Program-made: the position numbers and the translations under genes
Source of the DNA: Actinomycetes bacterium
GTDB taxonomy: Bacteria; Actinomycetota; Actinomycetes; Streptosporangiales; Streptosporangiaceae
DNA: 64,000 nucleotides
Direction: 5' to 3'
NCBI GenBank assembly: GCA_021793235.1
Contig: JAJYTD010000005.1
Span: forward strand, 124,001 to 188,000
In this document: piece after piece, positions 10,791-19,958 of the stretch
How the letters are laid out: each line of letters opens with the position of its first letter
Position numbering within the stretch: the first letter of the stretch is position 1
Notes under the pieces: model-generated
Told to the model about the DNA's origin: nothing
Seen by the model: the letters and a program-made list of their open reading frames with translations, nothing else
The model's database searches: none

Positions 10791-12059
10791 TCAGGAGTCT
10801 TCGTTCAGGATCGACTCGATGTCCTCGGCCGCTTGGGCGGTGGCCGCATCGACAGAGGACTTCTCGTTCAGGATCGACTGGGTCATCGTCTGCAGCACCA
10901 TCTCGCCCTGTACCTTGCCGTAGTTCTGCGTGGCGGGGACTCCCTTGCCGGCCTCGCTCATCTGCACCGCGAACGGCTGGACGAGCGGGTCGTCGGACTC
11001 GGTGAAGGGGGTGATCTGTTCCTGCTTGCCGGGGAAGTAGGTCGTCTGCTCCGACCAGAGCTCGGCGTTGCGGTCGTTGGTCAGCACCTCGATGTAGGAC
11101 CAGGCGAGGTCCTCGTTCTCGGTGCCGTTGAAGATCGACAGGTGCGACCCGCCGAGGAAGGACGGGCTGTATCCGCCTTCGGGGCCCGGGATCGGGAACG
11201 CGGCGATCTTGCCCTCCAGGTCCGGCGCGGCCTCCAGGATCGCCTTGGGCGTCCAACTGCCGGAGATCGCCATCGCGACGGTGCCGTCGATGAAGTTGTC
11301 CTGGATATCGGTCTCCTTCCACGTGGTGGCGCCCGTGGTGGAGACGTCGTCTTCCAGTGCGAGGTCGGTGTAGTAGGAGATTCCTTCGCGTGCCGCGTCG
11401 CTGTCGATCCCGGAGGTCCACGTGCCGTCGGAGTCCTGCTCCGCGATCTCGCCGCCGGCGCCCCAGATGAACGGCAGCACGGAGTACTCGGCGTCGCCGG
11501 CGACGGGGAAGGCGGTCATGTCCTCCTTCTCCTCGGCGATCGTGGTCGCCGCTTCGCGCAGTTCTTCCCAGTTGGTGGGTTCTTCGAGGTCGAGTTCCTC
11601 GAACACGTCGGTGCGGTAGATGATGGATCGCACGCCGGCGTACCAGGGCAGGCCGTAGAGCCGCCCGTCGATCATGCCTGCCTCGGCAAGGCCTTGGGCA
11701 TAGGCGTCGGTGTCGCCTGCGTGTTCGGTGAGGTCCGCCAGACCGCCGGCGTCGGCGAACTCCAGTGTCCAGGTGGTCCCGACTTCGGCGACGTCGGGGG
11801 TGGTGCCGCCGGCCATGGCGTTGACGAACTTGTTGTGGGCATCGGCCCACGGAACGAACTCGACGTTGACCTGTGCGCCGGTCTCCTCGGTGAACTGCTC
11901 ACCGATGTCGTCGAAGTAGGCCGAGGCGTCGGGATTGGTGCCTTCCATGATCCAGACGTCGAGGGTGTCGCCCTCTCCGCCTGCGTTTTCGCCGCCGCAG
12001 CCCGTTGCGACCAGGGTTGTGGCCAGCGCGGCGGCGGACAGGACGTGTGTACGTTTCAT
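10791..12059 (-). CDS. Extracellular sugar-binding lipoprotein of ABC importer (DasA-like)
   Basis: 422 residues. The signal peptide ends in a lipobox (ATTLVATGCGG), so the mature protein is lipid-anchored on the outer face of the membrane. The rest is an extracellular solute-binding family 1 fold (NVEFVPWADAHNKFVNAMAGGTTPDV and FPIPGPEGG). GGGAGAA precedes the ATG. It is first in the operon with two permeases and the GH3 hydrolase, so it captures the oligosaccharide that the hydrolase later cuts. The exact ligand cannot be read from sequence. Confidence 0.92.
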   Translation of the reverse strand: MKRTHVLSAAALATTLVATGCGGENAGGEGDTLDVWIMEGTNPDASAYFDDIGEQFTEETGAQVNVEFVPWADAHNKFVNAMAGGTTPDVAEVGTTWTLEFADAGGLADLTEHAGDTDAYAQGLAEAGMIDGRLYGLPWYAGVRSIIYRTDVFEELDLEEPTNWEELREAATTIAEEKEDMTAFPVAGDAEYSVLPFIWGAGGEIAEQDSDGTWTSGIDSDAAREGISYYTDLALEDDVSTTGATTWKETDIQDNFIDGTVAMAISGSWTPKAILEAAPDLEGKIAAFPIPGPEGGYSPSFLGGSHLSIFNGTENEDLAWSYIEVLTNDRNAELWSEQTTYFPGKQEQITPFTESDDPLVQPFAVQMSEAGKGVPATQNYGKVQGEMVLQTMTQSILNEKSSVDAATAQAAEDIESILNEDS

Positions 12060-12191
12060 CGGCGTTCTCCCGTCCGTTCACGCCCCCCAAAGGGTGTTGT
12101 AGGAAACTTACGCAAAAACCAGGTGACTGTGAAGCAAATCACGATAACGCGTGCGGATTCGCGGCCACCGGCATTGCGCACCCGAGTGAGA

Positions 12192-12205
12192 CCGTACCGA
12201 TACGG
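12192..12205. promoter_or_regulatory. Inverted repeat upstream of the sugar importer operon
   Basis: CCGTA-CCGA-TACGG, a perfect 5-bp inverted repeat with a 4-bp spacer, lies about 135 bp upstream of the binding-protein start in the gap behind the P450 gene. It could be an operator for the importer. No DasR-type site was recognised in the gap. Weak evidence because it is short and unique here. Confidence 0.22.
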
Positions 12206-12215
12206 ATACTCTCCG

Positions 12216-13481
12216 TCAGATATCACACGGCATCGATTTGATTCCGTTGACAAAGCTTGAGAGGAGCCGCTGCGGTTCGGCGGTGGAGCGGATCGACGGG
12301 GCTCGGCGGTGCAGTTCTCGGAACATCACCGTGATCTCTCTTCGGGCCAGGTGGGCGCCGAGGCAGAAGTGCGGTCCGGGGCCGCCGAAGCCCACGTGCG
12401 GGTTGGGGCTGCGGGTGATGTCGAAGGTGTCCGGGTCGTCGAAGACCGTCTCGTCGCGGTTGGCGGAGGCATAGTAGAGAACGACTTTGTCGCCCGCACG
12501 GTAGAGGTGCCCGTTCATCTCGTGGTCGCGGGTGACGGTCCGGCGCATCCATACCACGGGGGACGCGTAGCGGATGATCTCCTCGACCGCGGTGCCGGCG
12601 CGGGCCTCGAAGTCCGACCACCACAGGTCGCGCTGGTCGGGGTTGCGGGTGAGCAGCCGGAGCCCGTGGCTGATGGCGTTGCGGGTGGTCTCGTTGCCGG
12701 CGACCGCCAGCAGGATGAAGAAGGAGCCGAGTTCCCGGTCGGTCAGGCATTCTCCGTCGATATTGGCGTTGACCAGGGCGGAGGTGAGGTCGTCGGTGGG
12801 CTTTTCGCGGCGCTTCGCGGCCAGTTCGGCGAGCAGGTCCGCCAGTTCGGCGCCCGCGGTGAGCAGGCGGGTCACCGCGGTGTCGACATCGTTGCCGAGG
12901 TACTCGGGGTCATTGCCGGCGAGGACGGTGTTGGAGTTCTCGAAGACCATCCGGCGCCGGTCCTCGGGGATGCCCATCATCTCGCAGATGACGACGAGCG
13001 GCAGGCGTGCCGCGACCTCGGTGACGAAGTCGCAGGGCCCCGTGCGCACCAGGTCGTCCACGATCTGCTCGGCCTGCCGCTGAATGTCGCCCTCCAGCTT
13101 GGCGAGCATGCGCGGGGTGAAGCCGCGCGAGACGATGCGGCGCAACCGCGCGTGGCGGGGGTCGTCGAGGTTGATCATCGACCCGAAGAACTCGTTGAAT
13201 TCCTGCGGCAGGTCCGGGATGGAGACGGCGCTCGGTTCGGAGGCGAAGACGTGCGGGGTGCGGCTGGCCTCCACCACGTCGGCGTGGCGGACCAGCGCGT
13301 AGAAGCCGGGTCCTGTCGGGATGGGGCCGAGGTCGGGTTCACCGAAGAACACGGGCTGATGCCGACGCAGGCGCGCAAAAGCCTCATGGCGCTCGCTGAG
13401 CGGTCGACCCCAGAATTTCATGGTGGAGAGGTTGATGTCGGCGATGTCGGCCGGAGCTTCCGCCCGTGCCGGCTGAGTCAT
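12216..13481 (-). CDS. Cytochrome P450
   Basis: 421 residues, a full-length soluble bacterial P450. The heme-ligand loop is FGGPGPHFCLGAHLARRE (Cys thiolate ligand), the I-helix is LAVAGNETTRNA (acid-threonine pair), and EEIIRYASPV carries the K-helix ExxR. It resembles the CYP124/125/142-type actinobacterial enzymes that oxidise lipids or sterol side chains, but the substrate is not predictable. No ferredoxin gene is adjacent. It lies downstream of a conserved hypothetical gene and the tms pair on the same strand, so a lipid-related role is plausible (inference). Confidence 0.95.
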   Translation of the reverse strand: MTQPARAEAPADIADINLSTMKFWGRPLSERHEAFARLRRHQPVFFGEPDLGPIPTGPGFYALVRHADVVEASRTPHVFASEPSAVSIPDLPQEFNEFFGSMINLDDPRHARLRRIVSRGFTPRMLAKLEGDIQRQAEQIVDDLVRTGPCDFVTEVAARLPLVVICEMMGIPEDRRRMVFENSNTVLAGNDPEYLGNDVDTAVTRLLTAGAELADLLAELAAKRREKPTDDLTSALVNANIDGECLTDRELGSFFILLAVAGNETTRNAISHGLRLLTRNPDQRDLWWSDFEARAGTAVEEIIRYASPVVWMRRTVTRDHEMNGHLYRAGDKVVLYYASANRDETVFDDPDTFDITRSPNPHVGFGGPGPHFCLGAHLARREITVMFRELHRRAPSIRSTAEPQRLLSSFVNGIKSMPCDI

Positions 13482-13561
13482 GGGGCCGCCCCTTTCCAGC
13501 GCTGTGTCCTACCCCACCCCACCCTTTACACGGTGATCTTTCATGTCAAGTGACGTTGAAG

Positions 13562-14011
13562 TCAGTCAGTCAAGCCGGTCGCGATCCGCAGTGTCGAGAT
13601 GAGCTCCGCGGGTTTGTAGACGGCCCGGCCGATGGCCGCGCAGAAGGCCGCCAGCATGTGCACCCGGACCATCGGGTCACCATTGGTGAAGCGTTCGGCG
13701 GTCTCCTCCTCACCGACCGAGTGCGCCTCCCAGGCCGTGACCACGGCGAACTCCACCTCCGGCGGCAGCATGTCGGCCGCCGTCGCGGCCACGGCCTCGC
13801 GCGAGTCCGCGGGCTTCCACGCCACCCCGGTCTCCTGCACTCGGCGGGTCAGGAAGGCGGCGAAGACCTTCAGCTCGGAAATGACGTCGGCGACCTTACT
13901 GCCGACATCGGCCACTGTCCGGTCCAGTCCGTCCCGGTCCTTGCGCACATAGGAGTCGATCAGCGTGATCGCGAGCTGCTTGATGCGGTCAGCGTCTTCT
14001 GTTGCAGGCAT
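13562..14011 (-). CDS. Conserved hypothetical protein, helical
   Basis: 149 residues from the ATG at 14011 (MPATEDADRIKQLAITLIDS). The reading frame extends upstream to 14215, but that part is basic and low-complexity, so the shorter form is preferred. The protein appears all-helical, with no membrane segment or catalytic motif. It sits between the P450 and tmsB genes on the same strand, 100 bp after tmsB. Function not recognised. Confidence 0.6.
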   Translation of the reverse strand: MPATEDADRIKQLAITLIDSYVRKDRDGLDRTVADVGSKVADVISELKVFAAFLTRRVQETGVAWKPADSREAVAATAADMLPPEVEFAVVTAWEAHSVGEEETAERFTNGDPMVRVHMLAAFCAAIGRAVYKPAELISTLRIATGLTD

Positions 14012-14111
14012 ACCCCCATGATGCCCCGTGAACGGCCGCACCCGGAGGAGGCGGTTCCGGGCGCGGTGCTCCCGGTCGGCCCGCTCGCCTGACAGGCGGC
14101 GCGGGCGGTGT

Positions 14112-15383
14112 TCATTCAGCGGGCGGTTCGAAATCCAGCCGAAGCGGCATACGGGCATCGGTGCCGTCGAGCTTGACACCGAGGATCTGGTGCAGCTGGA
14201 CCACGTTCTTCTCAAAGCCCAGGATGCATCCGGCCATGTAGAGCATCCACACCCGGGCGGTGCCCTCGCCCACTTCCTTGACCGCCGCGTCCCAGTTGCG
14301 CTGGAGGTTGTCGCACCAGTGCCGCAGTGTCAGCGCGTAGTGCTCCCGCAGGTTCTCCTGATGGCGGATTTCAAATCCCGCGTCGTTCATCTCCGTCTGC
14401 AGTACGCCGGGCCCCTCCAGCTCTCCGTCAGGGAAGACGTAGCGGTTGATCACCCCGTTGGGGCGGAACGGCGGCAGGTCGTTGCGCGGCCGCGTGATGC
14501 AGTGGTTGAGCAGCCGTCCGCCCGGCTTGAGCTTGGCGTACAGGGAGGAGAAGTAGCCCGAGAGGTTCTTGGCGCCGATGTGCTCGGTCAGACCGAGGGA
14601 GCTGACGCGGTCATAGACGCCGTCCGGTACGTCCCGGTAATCCATGTACCGCACTTCGGCCAGGTCGGAGAGGCCTTCCTGGGCGATCTTCTTGCTCGCC
14701 CATTCAGCCTGCTGCTTGGACAGGGTCACACCCAGCGCCTTGACCCCGTACTCGCGCGCCGCGTGCATGACCATGCCGCCCCAGCCGCATCCGACGTCCA
14801 GCAGCCGCATTCCCGGATGCAGGTCCAGCTTCCGGGCGACCAGGTCGTGCTTGTAGAACTGGGCGCGTTCCAACGCGGTGTCCCCATCCTCGAAGACAGC
14901 GCAAGTGTAGGTCATCGACGGCCCGAGGACCATCTCGTAGAAGGCGTTGGAGACGTCGTAGTGGTGGCTGATCACCTCGGCGTCACGGCTCTTGGAGTGC
15001 CGCACCCCCCGCCCGAACAGCCGCGACCGGCGCATCTCCTGCGGGGGCGGCGGAACGCGGTTGACGAACTTGACCCACCCGATGCTCTTGGCGATCGCGG
15101 CGAACTCCAACGGGGAAAACCGGCTGCCCTCGCTGAAGGCGACCCCCGACATCCGCTTGAGCGCGGTGTACATGTCGCCCTCAACATCGATGTGCCCTGA
15201 CACATAGGCCCTGGTCAGCCCCAATGCACCGGGCGACTGGGCCAGGTAGTTGAGCGCCGCCGGGGTCCGCACGACCAGCGCCACGTCGCTGTCCGGGTCC
15301 CCTGCGGTGCTGCCGTCATAGGCGCGGAACCGAACGGGCGCGTCGGTACCGACGACACGTTCGAAGATCTCCGCAAGCCGCAT
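14112..15383 (-). CDS. tmsB: SAM-dependent fatty-acyl methyltransferase (TmsB, cyclopropane-synthase family)
   Basis: 423 residues. It transfers a methylene from SAM to C10 of a membrane phospholipid oleoyl chain, giving a 10-methylene chain that TmsA reduces. SAM-binding motif I is LLDVGCGWGGMVMHAA, and the active-site region YDRVSSLGLTEHIG corresponds to the cyclopropane synthase family. Pairing with the FAD gene upstream favours tmsB over a true cfa gene. The start at 15383 is chosen from AAGGGA upstream; a GTG at 15440 overlapping the tmsA stop codon is in frame and would add 19 residues. A strong hairpin lies between the two genes. Confidence 0.86.
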   Translation of the reverse strand: MRLAEIFERVVGTDAPVRFRAYDGSTAGDPDSDVALVVRTPAALNYLAQSPGALGLTRAYVSGHIDVEGDMYTALKRMSGVAFSEGSRFSPLEFAAIAKSIGWVKFVNRVPPPPQEMRRSRLFGRGVRHSKSRDAEVISHHYDVSNAFYEMVLGPSMTYTCAVFEDGDTALERAQFYKHDLVARKLDLHPGMRLLDVGCGWGGMVMHAAREYGVKALGVTLSKQQAEWASKKIAQEGLSDLAEVRYMDYRDVPDGVYDRVSSLGLTEHIGAKNLSGYFSSLYAKLKPGGRLLNHCITRPRNDLPPFRPNGVINRYVFPDGELEGPGVLQTEMNDAGFEIRHQENLREHYALTLRHWCDNLQRNWDAAVKEVGEGTARVWMLYMAGCILGFEKNVVQLHQILGVKLDGTDARMPLRLDFEPPAE

Positions 15384-15402
15384 GCTCGTTCCCTTCTCCC
15401 CG

Positions 15403-15436
15403 CACGCCGGCCCGCCCCTCCTGGCGGGCCGGCGTG
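15403..15436 (-). promoter_or_regulatory. Intercistronic hairpin between tmsA and tmsB
   Basis: Perfect 14-bp stem, CACGCCGGCCCGCC at 15403-15416 and its complement at 15423-15436, directly after the tmsA stop. On the transcript the 6-nt loop reads AGGAGG, a perfect anti-anti-SD sequence. It could be an attenuator, an RNA-stability element, or a decoy or standby ribosome site that sets the tmsA:tmsB ratio. Confidence 0.6.
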
Positions 15437-16876
15437 TCACTTGCTACTGACGCACTTGGCGTAGAGGTCGAGGAGCCGACCGTCCGGGTCGTAGGCGCCC
15501 TTGAGGCGCCGATACCCCTCGCCGTTGTAGAGCCGCCAGAACTCCTCCTCCTCGTAGAAGACGTCGGAGTACAGCGACTTGTGTCCGCCCAACCGGGAGA
15601 CCTCCTCCTCGACCAGCCGGTTGTGGTGGGCCCTGCGCTGCCCCGGCCGCATGGGCACCATGCCCCAGAAGCCGAAGTTGACGTAGAGCCGGTCCTGTTC
15701 AAGGGGGTAGAGGGGCCAGGGGTGGGCCTCTCCTGCCCCTGTGTCCGCCTTCTCCCGCAGCCGCAGCGGACACATCCAGATCGGGGTCATACCGATCTCC
15801 GCGTGGAAGAAGTCGAGGAACTCCGCGCCGCGTTCCACTGCGACCTCGATGTCTTGGATCAGCGGCTCCTGCTGGGGCCGCCCGCGGTAGTAGGCGAGCA
15901 GTCGGCTGAAGTCGGTGCGCCGGTCCAGTGCGACCAGCCTGCGGTAGACGTCGGACCGCTTCAGGGAGCGCGGCCAGAAGCGCCGAATCGCGGGATGCTG
16001 CACGCCGAACGCGCGGGAGCACCAGAACCAGTCGGTGTCCCAGCGCCACAGGTAGTCGTGGATGGTCAGGTAGTCGCCCGGCCCGGTGCCGGCATAGCGC
16101 GGGATGGAGGTGTAGTAGATGTCGTGACCGGTGTAGTCGCTGGTCCACGGAGCGGTGTCGACGAAGGCGGCCAGCGTCAGGTACAGCTCATCGGCGGCGA
16201 AGGCGACCCCGTCGACGAAGTCCACCCGCTCCCCGTCGTACTCGGCCTCGGCGCAGATCCGGGCGAACGCGTCCATGGCCTCCCCGGCGCTGCCGAAACG
16301 CAGGTGCCGCAGGTGCACATAGGGTTTGACCGGCTCCAGTTCGATGCGCAGCCGCAGACTGTAGCCGAGCGTTCCGTAGGAGTTCGGAAAGCCGTGGAAG
16401 AGCTCCCGGTGCTCGTTGTCGCGGCGGGCGACCACGGTATCGCCGGCCCCTGTGAGGATCTCGATCTCCTCCACCGACTCGTGCGGCAGCCCATTGCGGA
16501 ACGAGGACGACTCGATCCCCAGGCCCGTGACGGCGCCGCCCAGCGTGATGGTCCGCAGCTGCGGGACCACCAGCGGCATCAACCCGTGTTCGAGCGTCGC
16601 GGCGACCAGGTCCTCATAGGTGGTCATCCCCCCGACCTCGGCGATCCGCTCCACTGGGTCGACCGAGAGCACTGACGTGAACGCGCTCACATCAAGCGTG
16701 CGCGTGGCCGCGGGATCGCGGAAACGGAACAGGTTGGAGGTGGGTTTGGCCAGGCGGACCGGGGCGTCCGCGGGCAGTTGCGCATAGTCGCGTCGAAGCC
16801 GCTGGACGGCCTCGACGTGATCGGCGAAGTCCCGCTGCAAAGGCTGACGACTCACGTTCACCCGCTTCTCACCCAC
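15437..16876 (-). CDS. tmsA: FAD-binding oxidoreductase (TmsA, 10-methylene fatty acid reductase)
   Basis: 479 residues of the FAD-linked oxidase family (DHCR24-like). The PCMH-type FAD-binding half contains EVGGMTTYEDLVAATLEHGLMPLV, LRTITLGGAVTGLGIESSSF and GSLGYSLRLR-like segments (TLGYSLRL). In the Tms pathway it reduces the 10-methylene product of TmsB to a 10-methyl-branched acid. It is immediately upstream of tmsB, matching the known tmsAB operon of actinomycetes. The start is a GTG at 16876; a second GTG five codons later is also possible. Confidence 0.85.
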   Translation of the reverse strand: MGEKRVNVSRQPLQRDFADHVEAVQRLRRDYAQLPADAPVRLAKPTSNLFRFRDPAATRTLDVSAFTSVLSVDPVERIAEVGGMTTYEDLVAATLEHGLMPLVVPQLRTITLGGAVTGLGIESSSFRNGLPHESVEEIEILTGAGDTVVARRDNEHRELFHGFPNSYGTLGYSLRLRIELEPVKPYVHLRHLRFGSAGEAMDAFARICAEAEYDGERVDFVDGVAFAADELYLTLAAFVDTAPWTSDYTGHDIYYTSIPRYAGTGPGDYLTIHDYLWRWDTDWFWCSRAFGVQHPAIRRFWPRSLKRSDVYRRLVALDRRTDFSRLLAYYRGRPQQEPLIQDIEVAVERGAEFLDFFHAEIGMTPIWMCPLRLREKADTGAGEAHPWPLYPLEQDRLYVNFGFWGMVPMRPGQRRAHHNRLVEEEVSRLGGHKSLYSDVFYEEEEFWRLYNGEGYRRLKGAYDPDGRLLDLYAKCVSSK

Positions 16877-17145
16877 TCCGGCGCCGCAGCGCCACCTTCG
16901 ATCGCCTGCCCGAGACCGCCATGCGACACGACCTCGGACATCCTATGTCTACTTCTCGGTAATATCAGGCGGGCGCTCGATTCGACACTCCGGCCTGGTT
17001 TTCGGGCCGGCCGCCGCGCCCCTCCGGTCGGCGCCCGCATCCCATTGTGGTCCGCGAACCAGCTAACATCCAGGGCATTTCGAACATCTGTCTCAGCAGC
17101 CGATGGGTGCTCCGCTCCTTCAGGATCCGAATAGGATCATCTGAC

Positions 17146-17943
17146 GTGCGCATCGCCCTCGTCGATTCCGGGATCGGAATGCTGTCCACCGCCGCCGCAC
17201 TGCGTGCGGCCCGGCCGGACGCCGACCTGATCCTCTCCATGGACCCCGATCACATGCCCTGGGGGCCGCGTGCTCCCGAGGAGGTCATCGGACGCGCCCT
17301 TGCCGGGGCTCGCGCGGCCGCGGACGCCGGTCCCGATGCCGTGGTGGTTCCCTGCAACACCGCTTCGGTACACGGGCTCGCCGCGCTGCGGGAGGAGTTC
17401 GAACCGCAGATCCCGGTCATCGGCACGGTCCCGCCGATCAAACCGGCCGCCGCGCGGGGCGCCCCCATCGCCGTCTGGTCCACTGCGGCCACCTCCCGCA
17501 GCCGGTACCAGCACGACCTCATCGAGCGGTTCGCGCCCGATATCGACGTGGCAGCGGTAGCCTGCATCGGTCTGGCCGAGGCCGTGGAGTCGGCCGATCC
17601 CGCCGCCATCACCGACGCGGTCGACTACGCCGCGGCGCACACCCCCGCCGACGTCACCGGCATCGTCCTCGGCTGCACGCACTACGACCTGGTGAGCGAG
17701 GAGATCTCCGCGGCACTGGACCACCGGGCCTCGCTGTTCACCGCGGCCGAGGCCGTCGCCGCGCAGACGCTGCGCCGGCTGGACGCACGCCCCGCACCGG
17801 ACTCGGCCCGCACCGGCACCGTCACCGTACTCGCCAGCGGCCGCCCCGCCACCCTTCCCCCGGCAGCCCTGCGCTACCCGGCCGGCGCCGCTCTCGCCCG
17901 CCCGGCCACGGAGACTCCTTCGTCGGCTAACCCCCGCTCCTGA
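17146..17943 (+). CDS. Glutamate racemase-like protein (Asp/Glu racemase family, MurI-like)
   Basis: 265 residues from the GTG at 17146 (AGGAT 8 nt upstream). Family residues are in place: Asp in ALVDSGIGM, the first catalytic Cys in VVVPCNTASVHG and the second in IVLGCTHYDLV. MurI makes D-glutamate for peptidoglycan. The DSGIGM segment replaces the common DSGVGG, so this may be a divergent or secondary racemase. The gene diverges from tmsA, and its 3' end overlaps the opposite-strand gene by 17 bp. The cysteine pair makes a racemase role likely; substrate is less certain. Confidence 0.78.
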   Translation: MRIALVDSGIGMLSTAAALRAARPDADLILSMDPDHMPWGPRAPEEVIGRALAGARAAADAGPDAVVVPCNTASVHGLAALREEFEPQIPVIGTVPPIKPAAARGAPIAVWSTAATSRSRYQHDLIERFAPDIDVAAVACIGLAEAVESADPAAITDAVDYAAAHTPADVTGIVLGCTHYDLVSEEISAALDHRASLFTAAEAVAAQTLRRLDARPAPDSARTGTVTVLASGRPATLPPAALRYPAGAALARPATETPSSANPRS

Positions 17944-19381
17944 CCAGAGCCGCGCTGGTGAGGGTACGCACGAGAGCGCGGACTCCCGCGGTGTCGTTGT
18001 CGTGCAGCAGGGTCTCCAGCAGGGCCAGGGCCGCCTTCTGGTCACCGGGGACCCGGCGGATGTGCTGCCATTGGGCCTCGGCCGCGGAGTCGGTGAGCAC
18101 CAGCGTCCTCCCCACATGGCCGAGTGCGTTGAGCAGCGGTGCGTCGCCGGGCCGCTGGATCAGCGCGGCGATGAGGAGATCGGCCTGGCGTTCGGGATCG
18201 ACCTGATCCGGCGGCTCCTTCCGGAGCAGATCGAGCAGGACCTCCGGGGATGTCGGCAGGTGCAGGCTCGGGACGGCTGCGACCATGCCGCGCGCCTCCT
18301 TGAGATCGGCGGCCAGTTCGTCACCGCGCCGGATCCGGGACAGGGACCGCCGTGCGCGTCGGACGGCGCCGTCGGCCACCCACCGAGCACCGCGGGCCGC
18401 GGCGAGCCGGGCCGCGCTCAGCGACAGCTCCAGGCACGGTCGGTGGGAACCCACCCGTTCGCAGTAGCGCGACCAGGCCGTCAGTGTCACGCCGAGCCGC
18501 CAGTCGTTGGGCAGCGTCCCCTCGGCGGCGAGGTTCTCGGCGGCCTCAGCCCAGGCTCGGCGCAGGGCAGGATGGGCCTCAGCCTCCCTGACGTCGGGCA
18601 GAGCGGCCAGCGCCGCCGATCCCGCACGCTCCCCCGCGCGGGCGAGCCAGGCCAGCAGCCGGGCACGCTCGAACCTGATGCGCCGGTGGGCATTCGCGCG
18701 GGGAATGCCGGGCGGCCATGTGTTCAGCCCCATGGCCTCCAGGCGGTCCAGGGCTTTCAGCGCTTCGGTGTGGCGGTACTGGTGGCGGAGGGCTCGAACG
18801 TAGCCGAAACCGTAGTCGAAACTCACGGCGGTGCCTGCAGCACGCGCCTCCGCCGCCCGAACCTCCAGCACCGCCACCGCCTCGTCCGGCCGCTCGTCGT
18901 CGACCAGGATGTCGGCGCGGGTCGAAGCGAGCGCTTCCCAGGCCGGCGTCCCCGGACGCGTATGCACCAGGGATTCGGTGAGCAGCGTCGCCCGGTCGAC
19001 CACGTATCCGGGGCCGTCGATGTTGGCGTAGCAGTTCAGCACGTTCTCGGCCGCACATGCGGCCGGCGGGCACCCCGCCCCCTCGCCGTGGGGGGCGTGC
19101 GCCGCCCACAGCCGCGCCATGGCCTCGGGAAGGACGGTTTCCCCTTCGGCGCGGTCACCGACCCGGGCGGCGATCGGCCAGTGCGCGAGGAACGCGCCCA
19201 TCCATGTCGGCCCGCCCATGCCGCGCGCCGCACCGCCGAGCTTGGCCACCGTGCTCGCGATGCGTGCGGTGTCTCCCTCGGCCGCCAGTTGCGGCATGCG
19301 CACAACGGCATCGGCCAGTTCCCCCTGCCCGCCGTCCCGGAGTTCCTGAGCGGCCTGTGCCACCCACGTCCACAGAGTCAT
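17927..19381 (-). CDS. Large helical repeat protein, unknown function
   Basis: 484 residues, rich in Ala, Arg, Leu and Glu, with helical segments that resemble irregular TPR-like repeats (for example EALKALDRLEAMG and QHIRRVPGDQKAALALLETLLHD). No membrane segment, nucleotide-binding motif or DNA-binding motif is visible. It is convergent with the MurI-like gene, overlapping it by 17 bp, and diverges from the 19550 gene. Function not recognised; a scaffold or regulatory role is only a guess. Confidence 0.72.
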   Translation of the reverse strand: MTLWTWVAQAAQELRDGGQGELADAVVRMPQLAAEGDTARIASTVAKLGGAARGMGGPTWMGAFLAHWPIAARVGDRAEGETVLPEAMARLWAAHAPHGEGAGCPPAACAAENVLNCYANIDGPGYVVDRATLLTESLVHTRPGTPAWEALASTRADILVDDERPDEAVAVLEVRAAEARAAGTAVSFDYGFGYVRALRHQYRHTEALKALDRLEAMGLNTWPPGIPRANAHRRIRFERARLLAWLARAGERAGSAALAALPDVREAEAHPALRRAWAEAAENLAAEGTLPNDWRLGVTLTAWSRYCERVGSHRPCLELSLSAARLAAARGARWVADGAVRRARRSLSRIRRGDELAADLKEARGMVAAVPSLHLPTSPEVLLDLLRKEPPDQVDPERQADLLIAALIQRPGDAPLLNALGHVGRTLVLTDSAAEAQWQHIRRVPGDQKAALALLETLLHDNDTAGVRALVRTLTSAALVRSGG

Positions 19382-19549
19382 CGGCGCCCCTCCTCACATC
19401 CGCGACCGAGCGTAGCAATTCGATTACTATCACGTAGTGGAAAAGCGAAAAGTCCCGTGCGGCAGTACCGATAGACTCGGTTCGCCGGAGGTGAAAGAGC
19501 CGCACACCCGATGGCGCCGACACCAATGCGGGGATGGGAGCGCGACGGT

Positions 19550-19897
19550 ATGGGATGGCGAGACCGGTTCGGACTTCGCAAAGCGAAGCGGCACGGCAAG
19601 GCGCGCTTTGATCGCGCCGCAGAGAACTCCGACATCAAAGCCCTGATCGAGTTCGCCAAGAGCAGGGTCGGCGTGGAATTCTTCGTCGAACCCGAGACCT
19701 TTGCCACCAGTACGACCGCTGTCGCCGTGGCCACCGACGGCGAATGGATCCGGCGCCGGGTGGGATCGCCCGAAGTGATCAAGCGGGTCGCCCGTAAGCT
19801 CGCGGCCCCCGTCTACGATGTGCATGCCGTGGGCTACCCCAGGCGCATGCGCGAGTGGACCGCGCGGAACAAGCGCGGCCTGTCCATGGACGACTGA
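19550..19897 (+). CDS. Conserved small basic protein
   Basis: 115 residues from ATG 19550 (MGWRDRFGLRKAKRHG), with GGGAG about 9 nt upstream; an upstream ATG at 19511 is in frame. The N-terminus is strongly basic. The middle (VGVEFFVEPETFATSTTAVAVATDGEWIRRRVGS) is predicted alpha/beta. No known motif. It is followed 60 bp later by the permease gene, and the two may be co-transcribed. Function not recognised. Confidence 0.65.
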   Translation: MGWRDRFGLRKAKRHGKARFDRAAENSDIKALIEFAKSRVGVEFFVEPETFATSTTAVAVATDGEWIRRRVGSPEVIKRVARKLAAPVYDVHAVGYPRRMREWTARNKRGLSMDD

Positions 19898-19958
19898 ACA
19901 CACCTGGGGATCAGCGGGGACGGCCCGCTGCGAATCGAACCAAGGAAGCTGCACCCGC

